A stretch of 64,000 nucleotides of DNA from Acinetobacter gerneri DSM 14967 = CIP 107464 = MTCC 9824. GTDB lineage: Bacteria > Pseudomonadota > Gammaproteobacteria > Pseudomonadales > Moraxellaceae. The notes beneath the pieces were generated by a model. It was not told where the DNA came from and ran no database searches. It saw nothing but the letters and a program-made list of their open reading frames with translations. The stretch is from contig NZ_KB849543.1 in the NCBI RefSeq assembly GCF_000368565.1, forward strand, positions 564,065 through 628,064, read 5' to 3'. The position numbers were made by a program, and so were the translations under genes. How positions within the stretch are numbered: the stretch's first letter is position 1; the number at the start of each line of letters is the position of its first letter. Shown here piece by piece: positions 19,495 to 28,045 of the stretch.

Positions 19495-20103
19495 ATGTTT
19501 ATTAGTTTTGAAGGCACGGAAGGTGTAGGAAAAACCACGCTCATTCAAAAATTACATCAACATTTTCAGCAAAAAGGCATAGATGTAGTATTAACACGAG
19601 AACCTGGTGGCACGCCACTGGCTGAGCAAATTCGTAGTTTACTCCTGTCTGTCAATCATGATGAAAAAATGGCAAATGATACTGAGCTTTTATTGATGTA
19701 CGCAGCTCGTGCTCAGCATTTAGAAAATGTGATTATTCCTGCTTTAAATGCTGGAAAAGTAGTTCTTTGCGATCGTTTTAGTGATTCGAGTTTTGCCTAC
19801 CAATGTGCAGGGCGTGGACTCAGTCCAGAAAAGTTACAGCTTTTAAATCAAAACTTTGTTTCTAAAATGCCAGATATTACATTTTGGTTAGATGCACCGA
19901 TTGAACTTGGTATGACTCGTGCTCGTGAACGAGGGGCATTGGATCGTTTTGAACAAGAAAAAGTCAGCTTTTTTGAAAAAGTACGATCAGGCTTCGAGCA
20001 TATTCAACAAAATGAACCACAACGTATGAAACGCTTGGATGCAACGCAATTGCCTGAAAAAGTCTTTACAGATGCTTTGAGTCATTTGCAGTCCTTGGAT
20101 TGA
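19495..20103 (+). CDS. tmk: Thymidylate kinase
   Basis: A 202-aa kinase phosphorylating dTMP to dTDP. P-loop FEGTEGVGKTT, DRF-type substrate motif (LCDRFSDSSFAYQ) and a LID with RARERGALDRFEQE are visible. The ATG at 19495 is chosen over the GTG at 19489, because AGGAG at 19485-19489 gives correct spacing for the ATG. Third gene of pabC-mltG-tmk. A terminator follows at 20122-20155. In many bacteria holB comes next; here an IS element lies downstream. Confidence 0.94.
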   Translation: MFISFEGTEGVGKTTLIQKLHQHFQQKGIDVVLTREPGGTPLAEQIRSLLLSVNHDEKMANDTELLLMYAARAQHLENVIIPALNAGKVVLCDRFSDSSFAYQCAGRGLSPEKLQLLNQNFVSKMPDITFWLDAPIELGMTRARERGALDRFEQEKVSFFEKVRSGFEHIQQNEPQRMKRLDATQLPEKVFTDALSHLQSLD

Positions 20104-20121
20104 TTTGTATTTTGGCTGATT

Positions 20122-20155
20122 AAAAGTACTGCGCATTTGCCAGTGCTTTTTTTAT
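20122..20155 (+). terminator. Terminator of the pabC-mltG-tmk operon
   Basis: AAAGTACTG/CAGTGCTTT stem (one G-U) with seven T. Confidence 0.8.
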
Positions 20156-20260
20156 TTATGATAAAAATAAAATAGTTTTTCATAATGAATTTTAGATGAT
20201 TTTACAATCAATTTTTTAAATACGCAGATTCAAATCCCAAGTGCAACACACTTGTAGTTA

Positions 20261-20306
20261 GTTGAAAAAGTTAGGTGTATTCATAGAATCATTAGACTTT
20301 TTCAAC
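20261..20306 (+). repeat. Inverted repeat inside IS copy 1
   Basis: GTTGAAAAAGT and ACTTTTTCAAC, a perfect 11-bp match around a 24-base loop upstream of the transposase. Such hairpins often shield transposases from outside transcription. The same structure is at 35716-35761 in copy 2. Confidence 0.7.
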
Positions 20307-20326
20307 TCGCAATTGGAAAGCACACA

Positions 20327-21289
20327 ATGAAGAAATACACCCAACTTTCTCAAGATGAAAGATACGAAATTTATGCTACTTTGAAAAGTAAAAGTTCAAT
20401 CGCTAGCCTTGCTCGGGAGTTAGGGCGTTCACGATCAACCATCTACCGTGAGTTAAAAAGAAATACTGGGCAACGTGGATATAGAGCTCAACAGGCAGCG
20501 AAATTTGCAAGTCAAAGACGGTACCATCCTTCATCATCCATGACAGCATTTGCCTTCGCTTATATTGATTACTTAATTGGCTTAGACTGGTCACCAGAAC
20601 AAATTTCAGGTGCTTTAACACAACGCGGTTGGCTGGATGTACCTTCACATGAGTGGATTTACCAGCACATTTATCAAGATAAATCACAAGGAGGTAACCT
20701 CCATCTACACTTAAGGCATCAGAAGAAATATCGAAAACGAGGTTACAAAAACACGGATCGTAGAGGGCAAATCATTGATAAAACAAGTATTCATTGCCGA
20801 GACCAGGTCATTGATCAGCGACAACGTTTAGGAGATTTCGAAGGTGATACGGTGATTGGTAAACATCATAAAGGAGCTTTATTAACCCTCGTTGATCGAA
20901 AGAGCCTGTACGTACATATTGTTCATTTAGGGTCAACGAGAGCATCCTCTAAAACGATTACTTGTGCATTAGATCGTTTACGAATGAGCCATGCTTATAG
21001 TGTAACATTTGATAATGGAAAGGAATTTGCCGAACACAAAAGAATTACTGATGTCGGCATAGATACTTATTTTGCTGATCCTTACAAGTCTATTCAGCGA
21101 GCTAGAAATGAAAATACGAATGGTTTAATCCGGCAATATCTGCCAAAATCATCATCGTTTGATGACGTGTCAAACGATGAAATAGAGCAGATAGAATTTT
21201 CACTCAACCATCGTCCTAGAAAAACACTAGGCTGGTATACGCCAAGTGAAGTTATGGCTGGTTTTTATACTGTTGCACTTGCTGCTTGA
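20327..21289 (+). CDS. IS30-family transposase, copy 1
   Basis: A 320-aa DDE transposase. The N-terminal helix-turn-helix reads SIASLARELGRSRSTIYRELKRN, a classic IS30 pattern. In the catalytic core, Asp residues are visible in GDFEGDTVIG and TFDNGKEF. The Glu is probably in RNENTNGLIRQYLPK. All are intact, so the element is probably active. Its protein is identical to that of copy 2. Confidence 0.95.
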   Translation: MKKYTQLSQDERYEIYATLKSKSSIASLARELGRSRSTIYRELKRNTGQRGYRAQQAAKFASQRRYHPSSSMTAFAFAYIDYLIGLDWSPEQISGALTQRGWLDVPSHEWIYQHIYQDKSQGGNLHLHLRHQKKYRKRGYKNTDRRGQIIDKTSIHCRDQVIDQRQRLGDFEGDTVIGKHHKGALLTLVDRKSLYVHIVHLGSTRASSKTITCALDRLRMSHAYSVTFDNGKEFAEHKRITDVGIDTYFADPYKSIQRARNENTNGLIRQYLPKSSSFDDVSNDEIEQIEFSLNHRPRKTLGWYTPSEVMAGFYTVALAA

Positions 21290-21403
21290 ATCCGCCATAT
21301 AAATAGACCCAAAAGTATCTGAACTTTGGCAGTTTTCACCTATGCCTAAACATCGTCTATGGATTATAGTGAATTATGATTCAGAAAAGTAAAAGTAGGG
21401 AAT

Positions 21404-21820
21404 ATGAAAAGTACAAAGTCAGAAATCATTCATTTTTTACAGAAAGAATTTCCGCAAAGCTTGGAAAAATGTGAAATTGAAGACGTCACAGATAAGGGTG
21501 CAACCGTTTTATATCACGTAGGTGCAAGTGACTTACGCCCAGGGGGGACGATATCAGGTCCGACTATGATGACCCTTGCAGATTATGCTTTATATATCGC
21601 CATTTTAGGGGAGATCGGTATCGTCGGTTTGACCGTCACCACCAATTTAAGTATAAATTTTTTGCAAAAGCCAGTCGCAAATCAAGACATTCGTGGGGTA
21701 TGTCATCTCATGAAAGTGGGTAAAGTATTGATTGTAGGTGATGTTTGGTTATATTCAGTAGGTATGGAACAACCGATTGCCCATGTGGTGGGGACATATT
21801 CAATACCGCCGAAACGCTAA
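21404..21820 (+). CDS. PaaI-family acyl-CoA thioesterase
   Basis: A 138-aa hotdog-fold protein. DLRPGGTISGPTMMTLADYALYIAIL holds the HGG-like position (here PGGTISGP), followed by TTNLSINFLQKP, typical of PaaI/YiiD thioesterases. It would hydrolyse acyl- or aryl-CoA thioesters. The IS element lies 105 bases upstream and may affect its expression, since IS30-type elements can drive neighbouring genes. Specific substrate unknown. Confidence 0.8.
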   Translation: MKSTKSEIIHFLQKEFPQSLEKCEIEDVTDKGATVLYHVGASDLRPGGTISGPTMMTLADYALYIAILGEIGIVGLTVTTNLSINFLQKPVANQDIRGVCHLMKVGKVLIVGDVWLYSVGMEQPIAHVVGTYSIPPKR

Positions 21821-21919
21821 ATTTTGGCTGGTTTACACAATTTATTGGCTATTTAAACTAATGAAGACATGAGTCGAATCATTGATAATGAGAAGTATTC
21901 TTATTAAAAGTGAGCCATT

Positions 21920-22312
21920 ATGTTTATTCGTCACATTGAAAATTTTCCGATCGTGCAAATTAGTTACTTGGTAGAAGATGCTGTTTCTGTAGATGAAACA
22001 TTGGAAATATTTACGCATTTACTCGATAAACAGCAAAAGTTTGTTTTTGTGAGTCGAGGCGCATTTCCTGAGCAAAAAGAGCAACATGAGGATCGGAAAA
22101 AGGTTGCAAATTGGGTAAAGCAAAATCGTGATATTTTAGCAAAATACGTTAAGGCTTTGATTCATGTTGAACCTGATGAAAATATACGATTGGTAGAGCA
22201 AAAATATGCCAATAATTATGTTCGTTTTACAGGTTATCCAATGTTTATCGTGGAAAATGATGGGCAAGCAGAGCAATTGATTCAAAGGTTTTTAAACAGC
22301 CACCCAGTGTGA
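21920..22312 (+). CDS. Hypothetical protein preceding an AraC regulator
   Basis: A 130-aa soluble protein with no signal peptide. It starts MFIRHIENFPIVQISYLV and has a repeated charged helix region (PEQKEQHEDRKKVANWVKQNRD), then strand-rich YVRFTGYPMFIVEND. The pattern of a short conserved FPIV strand and a helix resembles STAS/SpoIIAA-like small domains, but I do not recognise the family. The gap to the next gene is ten bases, so it is probably co-expressed with the AraC-type regulator. Confidence 0.6.
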   Translation: MFIRHIENFPIVQISYLVEDAVSVDETLEIFTHLLDKQQKFVFVSRGAFPEQKEQHEDRKKVANWVKQNRDILAKYVKALIHVEPDENIRLVEQKYANNYVRFTGYPMFIVENDGQAEQLIQRFLNSHPV

Positions 22313-22322
22313 ATAAAATGTC

Positions 22323-23105
22323 GTGAAAAATGATCAAGCTGAAGCATTTTTTGCAGATCTTATCCAAAGACCTGCCATTGTCCTGAAAATTCAAGAGCAG
22401 GTTCCAGATTGGGAGCTGGCTGAGCATCAACATATAAAAAGCCAGTTTCTGATCACATTTTCAGGATTGATTACTATAGAAACGGATGATGGTATTTGGA
22501 TGGTGCCGCCAAATACTGCGATTTGGATTCCACCTTATGTCATGCATCGAGGGCGAAGCTTTGGCTTTTCATCTGGATATGTTGTTTTTATTGATGATCA
22601 TTTTAGCAAACAAAATCAATATCTTGAAATGTATCAAGTGCCTGCATTTTTAAAGGCTTTACTTATGCGTGTTTCAGAGATTGAGCATGAGTATACAAGT
22701 CTAGAAGACGATCGATTGATACATTGTTTGTTGGATGAAATTAAAAATGCACCTGTGCAAGCATTGAACTTGCCGATTCCTAAAGATATTCGCTTGAAAA
22801 AGATAACAACAATATTGATTGAACAGCCTGAGCTACATTATTCATTGGCTGCGTGGGCAAAATTAATATGTATGAGTGAGCGTAATTTCACGCGCTTATT
22901 TAAAAATGAAACAGGTTTGAGCGTACAACAATGGCGTCGTCAACTGCATGTTTTATTGGCTTTACAATGGCTAAGTGAGGGTTGGTCTGTGCATCAGATT
23001 GCAGAGAAACTTGCTTATGATAGTGACTCATCATTTATTGTGATGTTTAAAAAGATCATGGGGATTTCCCCAAAAAGATATTTAGAACAACATACAAACT
23101 ATTAA
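22323..23105 (+). CDS. AraC-family transcriptional regulator
   Basis: A 260-aa regulator with an N-terminal cupin domain (HQHIKSQFLITFSGLITIETDDG, WMVPPNTAIWIPPYVMH) and a C-terminal double helix-turn-helix (SLAAWAKLICMSERNFTRLFKNETGLSVQQWRR ... VHQIAEKLAYDSDSSFIVMFKKIMGISPKRY). The start is GTG, because no in-frame ATG precedes the cupin. It resembles YdeE/YdhB-type solo AraC activators. Targets are unknown; the preceding gene is a candidate. Confidence 0.85.
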   Translation: MKNDQAEAFFADLIQRPAIVLKIQEQVPDWELAEHQHIKSQFLITFSGLITIETDDGIWMVPPNTAIWIPPYVMHRGRSFGFSSGYVVFIDDHFSKQNQYLEMYQVPAFLKALLMRVSEIEHEYTSLEDDRLIHCLLDEIKNAPVQALNLPIPKDIRLKKITTILIEQPELHYSLAAWAKLICMSERNFTRLFKNETGLSVQQWRRQLHVLLALQWLSEGWSVHQIAEKLAYDSDSSFIVMFKKIMGISPKRYLEQHTNY

Positions 23106-23110
23106 AAGTT

Positions 23111-23143
23111 GAGTAGCAGAGATCTAATCTGCTACTCATTTTT
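23111..23143. terminator. Convergent terminator
   Basis: A 10-bp perfect stem GAGTAGCAGA/TCTGCTACTC followed by ATTTTT, between the AraC gene and nadB. Confidence 0.85.
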
Positions 23144-23146
23144 AGA

Positions 23147-24790
23147 TTAAACAGCGACCGTGGTATTGACCAAGGGTTGTTCTACCTCAAAATTGGGTGG
23201 CGTTAAAACAGTTTTGCGCAGTTCAGGATCAAGATTTGGATAGTCGAGTGTATAGTGCAAACCACGAGATTCTTTACGCTGCATCGCACAGCGTACGATC
23301 ATTTCTGAAACCAAAACCAAATTACGTAGTTCAATCAAGTTCTTACTAACATGATAACCTTGATAATATTCAGTAATCTCGCGTTTAAGCATCTCGATAC
23401 GATGCAGGGCACGTTGCAAACGTTTAGTCGTACGGACAATACCAACATAGTTCCACATGGTGGCACGTAGCTCATCCCAGTTCTGCAAGATGACAACATC
23501 TTCGTCAGCATCTACAACTTGACTTGCATCCCATTCGGGTACATTTGGAAATGTGAAATTTGCAGTAAATTTCTGTTGGATATTTTGTGCTGCACTCATC
23601 CCATACACGAAACATTCGAGTAGTGAGTTACTCGCCATACGGTTTGCGCCGTGTAAACCCGTATATGAGGTTTCGCCAATCGCATATAAGCCTTGCAAAT
23701 CCGTTTGACTGTTTTCATCAACCACCACGCCGCCACAAGTATAGTGTGCAGCAGGGACTACAGGAATCATATCTTTGGTGATATCGATTCCTAGCTCAAG
23801 TAAACGCGCATATAAAGTAGGGAAGTGTTCTTTTACAAAGTCAGCAGGTTTATGACTAATGTCTAACCAAACATGACGTATACCTAAGCGCTTGATTTCA
23901 TAGTCGATTGCGCGAGCAACGATATCACGTGGTGCAAGTTCTGCACGTTCATCAAAACGTAGCATAAAACGCTCACCATCGGGTAAACGTAAATAAGCAC
24001 CTTCACCACGCATTGCTTCAGTGATCAAGAAAGAACGTGCTTGAGGATGGTATAAGCAAGTTGGATGGAATTGGTTAAATTCCATATTTGCAACGCGGCA
24101 TCCTGCTCGGTAAGCCATGGCTATACCATCGCCAGTTGCGATATCTGGGTTGGAGGTATACATATAGGCTTTCATCGCACCGCCACACGCTAGGGCAGTA
24201 AATGGTGCTAGAAAAGTGTGAACTTTCTCATTTTTTTCGTCTAAGGCATATAAGCCTAAAGCACGATTTTCATCCGTAACATGACCCAACTTGTGCGCTG
24301 TGATCAGATCTACTGCGATGTAATTTTCAAAAATATGAATATTGGATTTTTGTTTTGCTTGCTCAACTAAGGTTGTTGAGATGGCTTTACCGGTTGCATC
24401 GGCATTATGGATAATACGTCGTTTAGAATGACCACCTTCACGAGTGAGATGTAATTCTTGATTTTCATCTAAGGTGAACGGTACGCCTTGTTTCAGCAGA
24501 AAATCTACTGATGGGCGACCACCTTCAACGGTATGTTGTACCGCATCACGCTCACATAAATAAGCACCTGCAATCATAGTGTCATCTATGTGTTGTTCAA
24601 TAGAATCAGATTCGTCAAGAACCGCAGCCACACCACCTTGAGCAAAGTAAGTACTGGCATCAGTCAAATGAGATTTTGCAAGAACAGCAATATTAAAATG
24701 TTCTGGTAGCGATAAAGCTAAGCTTAAACCTGCACCACCACTCCCCACAATAATTACATCGAAATGATGTAAAGTATCGAAATTAGACAT
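23147..24790 (-). CDS. nadB: L-aspartate oxidase
   Basis: A 547-aa FAD enzyme oxidising L-aspartate to iminoaspartate, the first step of de novo NAD synthesis. The N-terminal Rossmann motif is [12 protein letters not shown]; then [31 protein letters not shown], and [10 protein letters not shown], which are NadB/SdhA family features. Length is typical. It diverges from the MucD-type protease, an arrangement shared with Pseudomonas. Confidence 0.95.
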   Translation of the reverse strand: MSNFDTLHHFDVIIVGSGGAGLSLALSLPEHFNIAVLAKSHLTDASTYFAQGGVAAVLDESDSIEQHIDDTMIAGAYLCERDAVQHTVEGGRPSVDFLLKQGVPFTLDENQELHLTREGGHSKRRIIHNADATGKAISTTLVEQAKQKSNIHIFENYIAVDLITAHKLGHVTDENRALGLYALDEKNEKVHTFLAPFTALACGGAMKAYMYTSNPDIATGDGIAMAYRAGCRVANMEFNQFHPTCLYHPQARSFLITEAMRGEGAYLRLPDGERFMLRFDERAELAPRDIVARAIDYEIKRLGIRHVWLDISHKPADFVKEHFPTLYARLLELGIDITKDMIPVVPAAHYTCGGVVVDENSQTDLQGLYAIGETSYTGLHGANRMASNSLLECFVYGMSAAQNIQQKFTANFTFPNVPEWDASQVVDADEDVVILQNWDELRATMWNYVGIVRTTKRLQRALHRIEMLKREITEYYQGYHVSKNLIELRNLVLVSEMIVRCAMQRKESRGLHYTLDYPNLDPELRKTVLTPPNFEVEQPLVNTTVAV

Positions 24791-25009
24791 TGTCCATCAG
24801 CTAATTTAAAAAACGTCCGATAATCAGACGCTTTTTTAAACCAAAACGCAATAGTAAAAGCGAACGTTTTAAATCAAATTTCCAATAAAAATATTTGTTT
24901 TGTAATATTTTGCATAAGATGTTGTTTTGCCAATTATAATCCAACATATTATTACTAAAAGATAACCAAGTTTGTGTTACAAACTATTTTTACGATTAAT
25001 GCTTAACAT

Positions 25010-26413
25010 ATGGGTTTGTGGTTCATGAATAGTCGCGTTATACAAAAAGGGATGTATGCTGCTGTTTTTACGGTTGTTGCTACACAATCTCAAGCAGCTG
25101 CACCTGTTGATTTTTCCAATCTGGTAGAGCAAGTTAGCCCTGCTGTTGTCAGTGTAAGTGTTGTAAAAAAAATGTCTCAGGAAGAACTTTTACAACAACA
25201 AGTTCCTGAAATATTGAAGCGCTTTTTTGGCAATCAGATCATCATTCCACAGCAGCAAGCACCGCAAGAAAAAACGGCTTATGGAAGTGCCTTTTTTATT
25301 AGCAAAGATGGTTATTTGGTAACAAACCATCACGTGATTGAAGATGCTTCAAAAATTACCATTACTTTAAATGATCGCCGTGAATTGGATGCCAAGCTTG
25401 TGGGGAGTGATGAGCGTACCGATGTGGCTTTATTAAAAGTAGATGGCGGCAGTTTTCCTGCGCTTAGAACAGGAGATATTAATCAATTAAAAGTTGGGCA
25501 GCCTGTTTTAGCGATCGGCTCTCCTTTTGGATTTGATTACTCTGCTTCAGCAGGTATTGTTAGTGCAAAATCACGTAATATGTTAGGTGAAAATTCAGTA
25601 CCTTTTATTCAAACTGATGTGGCTTTAAATCCCGGAAACTCGGGTGGTCCACTATTTAACCAAAATGGTGAAGTTGTAGGGGTTAACTCGCGAATTTTTA
25701 GTGGTACAGGCGGGTATATGGGCTTGTCATTTTCCATTCCTATCGATGTTGTAAATGATGTCGTCGATCAGTTGAAGAAAAATGGTAAAGTGACGCGTTC
25801 ATACTTGGGCGTGATGCTTCAAGATATTGATCGTAATCTTGCGGATGCGTATAAATTGCCTAAACCAGAAGGTTCATTGATTACTCAAGTTACGCCAAAT
25901 TCACCAGCAGACAGAGCAGGGTTTAAAGCGGGTGATGTGGTGATGAAATATAATGGCTCGCCAATTTTACGTACAGCTGACCTGTTGAATTATCTCAATC
26001 GTACAATGCCAAATCAAAACATTCAGCTTGAAGTTTTACGTGATAATAAACCTAAAGTGATTTCTGCTACTTTATCTACAGCTCCTGATGATACTCCTGC
26101 ACCTGCGGCTTCAACTGCACAGAAAAAGCGTCAAGGTCCAGTGTTAGGTATGTCTATTCGTGCACTGAGTCAGACAGAAATGGGTCGCTTGGATGTTAAA
26201 GGCGGCGTTTATGTGGATGATGTGACTTTTAACGGTTTGGCTGCGCAATCGCGTATTATGCCAGGTGATATCATTACCCAACTCAACAACAAGAAAATTA
26301 ACAATCCTAATGATTTTGTAGATGCAGTTGCGGATTTGCAAAAAAATACGGTTGCTCGTGTTTCGATCATTCGCCAAGGACAACATGCGATGTTGGGACT
26401 ACGTATCCAATAA
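25010..26413 (+). CDS. mucD: Periplasmic serine protease, MucD/DegQ type
   Basis: A 467-aa HtrA-family protease/chaperone with a signal peptide. The catalytic triad is visible: His in TNHHVIED, Asp in DERTDVALLK, Ser in NPGNSGGPL. Two PDZ domains follow (about 280-370 and 385-460). A start at 25025 (MNSRVIQKG) gives a cleaner signal peptide. MucD degrades misfolded envelope proteins and in Pseudomonas restrains AlgU; here no algU or mucA neighbours it. A TATAAT at 24935-24940 could be its -10 box. Confidence 0.92.
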   Translation: MGLWFMNSRVIQKGMYAAVFTVVATQSQAAAPVDFSNLVEQVSPAVVSVSVVKKMSQEELLQQQVPEILKRFFGNQIIIPQQQAPQEKTAYGSAFFISKDGYLVTNHHVIEDASKITITLNDRRELDAKLVGSDERTDVALLKVDGGSFPALRTGDINQLKVGQPVLAIGSPFGFDYSASAGIVSAKSRNMLGENSVPFIQTDVALNPGNSGGPLFNQNGEVVGVNSRIFSGTGGYMGLSFSIPIDVVNDVVDQLKKNGKVTRSYLGVMLQDIDRNLADAYKLPKPEGSLITQVTPNSPADRAGFKAGDVVMKYNGSPILRTADLLNYLNRTMPNQNIQLEVLRDNKPKVISATLSTAPDDTPAPAASTAQKKRQGPVLGMSIRALSQTEMGRLDVKGGVYVDDVTFNGLAAQSRIMPGDIITQLNNKKINNPNDFVDAVADLQKNTVARVSIIRQGQHAMLGLRIQ

Positions 26414-26433
26414 TTTAAGTGTTTTTATAGTGC

Positions 26434-26462
26434 AATAGCCACAAATCTGTGGCTATTTTTTT
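26434..26462 (+). terminator. Terminator of mucD
   Basis: AATAGCCACA/TGTGGCTATT stem with a 4-base loop and a T-run. Confidence 0.9.
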
Positions 26463-26626
26463 ATGAAAATTAAAATGAAATATCAAGCGTTTTACATCTG
26501 CCGAAAAAATGACGTTTAAAAAATAAGCAAAAAGTAAAATAAACTCAATTTGAACAGATTGAGCACTATCATTTAGCCAAAAATCGATTAACGTATCTAG
26601 CAAAGAAATCTGTTGAACTGATTGAA

Positions 26627-27085
26627 ATGAGCAATTTTTTTGATTTAAAAATAACGGTAAAACCTGAGCATATTGATATTTTAGGGCATGTCAATAACGT
26701 GGTTTATGTGGCTTGGATGCAAGATGTAGCGACGGCACATATTGAGCATTTAGGCGTAGGTTTGAATAAATATCTAGAGATGAAACATGCCATGGTTGCG
26801 GTGGAGCATCATGTGCAATATCGCAAAGCGGCATTAGAAGGCGATGAGATTGTTTTAAGAACTTGGTTCAATGATATCAATGCCTTATATTCATTTCGTC
26901 AATATGCATTCTATAGAGCAAAAGACCAAGCTTTACTGTTTGTCGCAAATACCAAATGGGCATGTGTCGAAATAGAAACGGGTCGTCCAAAGCGTATGTC
27001 ACCAACTTTTATACAGGCCTATCAACCCTACGATGGTGAACAAGATCCGTATGATTTTTCACAAGAATATTTTTCACAAAGATAG
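26627..27085 (+). CDS. 4-hydroxybenzoyl-CoA-type thioesterase
   Basis: A 152-aa hotdog thioesterase. DILGHVNNVVYVAWMQDV is the YbgC/FadM motif with its catalytic Asp/His region; VEHHVQYRKAALEGDEIVLRTWF follows. It probably hydrolyses acyl-CoA in the cytosol. Its stop codon TAG is made of the TA target site plus the first G of the MITE-like element that follows. The original C-terminus may therefore have been longer or different. Confidence 0.86.
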   Translation: MSNFFDLKITVKPEHIDILGHVNNVVYVAWMQDVATAHIEHLGVGLNKYLEMKHAMVAVEHHVQYRKAALEGDEIVLRTWFNDINALYSFRQYAFYRAKDQALLFVANTKWACVEIETGRPKRMSPTFIQAYQPYDGEQDPYDFSQEYFSQR

Positions 27086-27350
27086 GGTCTGTTGACATTT
27101 CAAATTGGTTGCGACGCTGAGTATTTTTTAGATGATATGAGGCGTAGATTGAGAAATTTAGTGATCTAAATGATCAAACTACAACGAAATAGCGTCAAAA
27201 AATACTCTCGTCCCGAAGGGTTGTAGCTAAAATTATCTCAGGCTTCGTTACGAAATTTGAAAATGGTCTCGCCATTCTCTGCATTTCGTGCCTTGCCTGC
27301 TCAATTTTAGCCAACAACGCAATTCAGTTGTGAAATGTCAACAGACCCTA
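27083..27350. mobile_element. MITE-like element, copy 1
   Basis: A 264-bp non-coding element (27085-27348) flanked by TA on both sides, the likely target duplication. Terminal repeats GGGTCTGTTGACATTTCA are perfect over 18 bases. Inside are GAGTATTTTTT/AAAAAATACTC (27119-27129/27197-27207) and nested pairs in the right half (GCTAAAATT/AATTTTAGC). The left ~120 bases are homologous to the element at 59451-59584 in reverse orientation. There is no transposase gene, so it depends on an IS elsewhere. Confidence 0.8.
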
Positions 27351-27363
27351 ATATTATAAAACT

Positions 27364-27393
27364 CAAGCTATACGCCGTTGAGTGTATAGCTTG
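27364..27393 (-). terminator. Terminator of the DUF1090 gene
   Basis: CAAGCTATAC/GTATAGCTTG stem with a 10-base loop, followed on the minus strand by AGTTTTAT. Confidence 0.75.
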
Positions 27394-27403
27394 ATAAAAA
27401 AAA

Positions 27404-27616
27404 TTATTTTGCTACATAGACCGCACATTTTTGATCCAAACGAGCCAATGCACGTTCTAAGCCTTTAATTCGTTGGGTATTGTTATACTGTTTAGCATAA
27501 TGTAGTTGTTGAACTAATTTTTCTCTTTTGATCTTGCAAGAGTGAGCATCGTAAGCGAAAGAATTTACTGAAATTAATGCAACCGAGAGAGTAAGTAAAA
27601 TACGTGTAAACATCAT
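27404..27616 (-). CDS. Small DUF1090-like periplasmic protein
   Basis: A 70-aa protein, from MMFTRILLTLSVAL. Signal peptide to SFA, then HSCKIKREKLVQQLHYAKQYNN and RIKGLERALARLDQKC. This CxxKxxxLxxQLxxAxxxxNxxRxxGLExAL pattern is that of DUF1090/YqjC proteins. Only the first part of the usual domain is present; it ends just after the second Cys. A further upstream start (27679) adds residues not resembling a signal peptide. Function unknown. Confidence 0.65.
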   Translation of the reverse strand: MMFTRILLTLSVALISVNSFAYDAHSCKIKREKLVQQLHYAKQYNNTQRIKGLERALARLDQKCAVYVAK

Positions 27617-28045
27617 AATAATATCCAAAAATGCAATATATATCATAATTTTAACTTGTGCTCTAAAAGTGTATTTCATGTTAATAAATGTAATATTTAA
27701 TTGATTTTAAACACTATATCGTGTGTCTTAATCTCATATTGGGATTAAAATGCCAAGCTGAATGCTTGTACTTGTCATAGTAGAAAAATAATGTGAATGG
27801 CATGGTTTTATTGTCATGGATTTAATTTGCCTTGATTATTTTAAAGTTCAAATAAATCTTGAATTTGATTGATCGCTAAATTTATGTGTAGTTCGTTCAA
27901 TTTAGGGCAATATTTGTTGTTCGACCGTGATTAATATGAATACTTTAAAAAATCCATCTGCTATAATCTTCCGCAATTTGTTATTCAGCTTTTGCTATGT
28001 AGTTTAAATTTCTTACATAGCCTATTTTATTGTTCAAGGTAGCCC
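27617..28045. other. Gene-free leader upstream of lepA
   Basis: 429 bases. A perfect TATAAT at 27962-27967 probably starts the lepA-lepB-rnc-era transcript; its -35 is weak. AAGG before the lepA ATG is the ribosome binding site. No ORF or RNA is supported in the rest. Confidence 0.5.

Larger units (their letters stand above)
20223..21296 (+). mobile_element. IS30-family insertion sequence, copy 1
   Basis: A 1074-bp element defined by comparison with copy 2 at 35678-36751. Imperfect terminal inverted repeats: left CGCAGATTCAA...CAAGTGCAACA, right GGCGGATTCAA...CAAGTGCAACA (about 20 of 26 match). The trinucleotide ATA flanks both sides (20220-20222, 21297-21299) as target duplication, which fits the 2-3 bp of IS30 elements. 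An internal 11-bp inverted repeat (20261-20271 / 20296-20306) precedes the transposase. It is related in type to ISAba125, but the length I measure differs from what I recall for it, so I do not name it. Confidence 0.9.

Noticed and set aside
20403..20687. Minus-strand ORF inside the IS30 transposase (also in copy 2)
   Set aside because: Overlaps the transposase entirely; no start context or family likeness.
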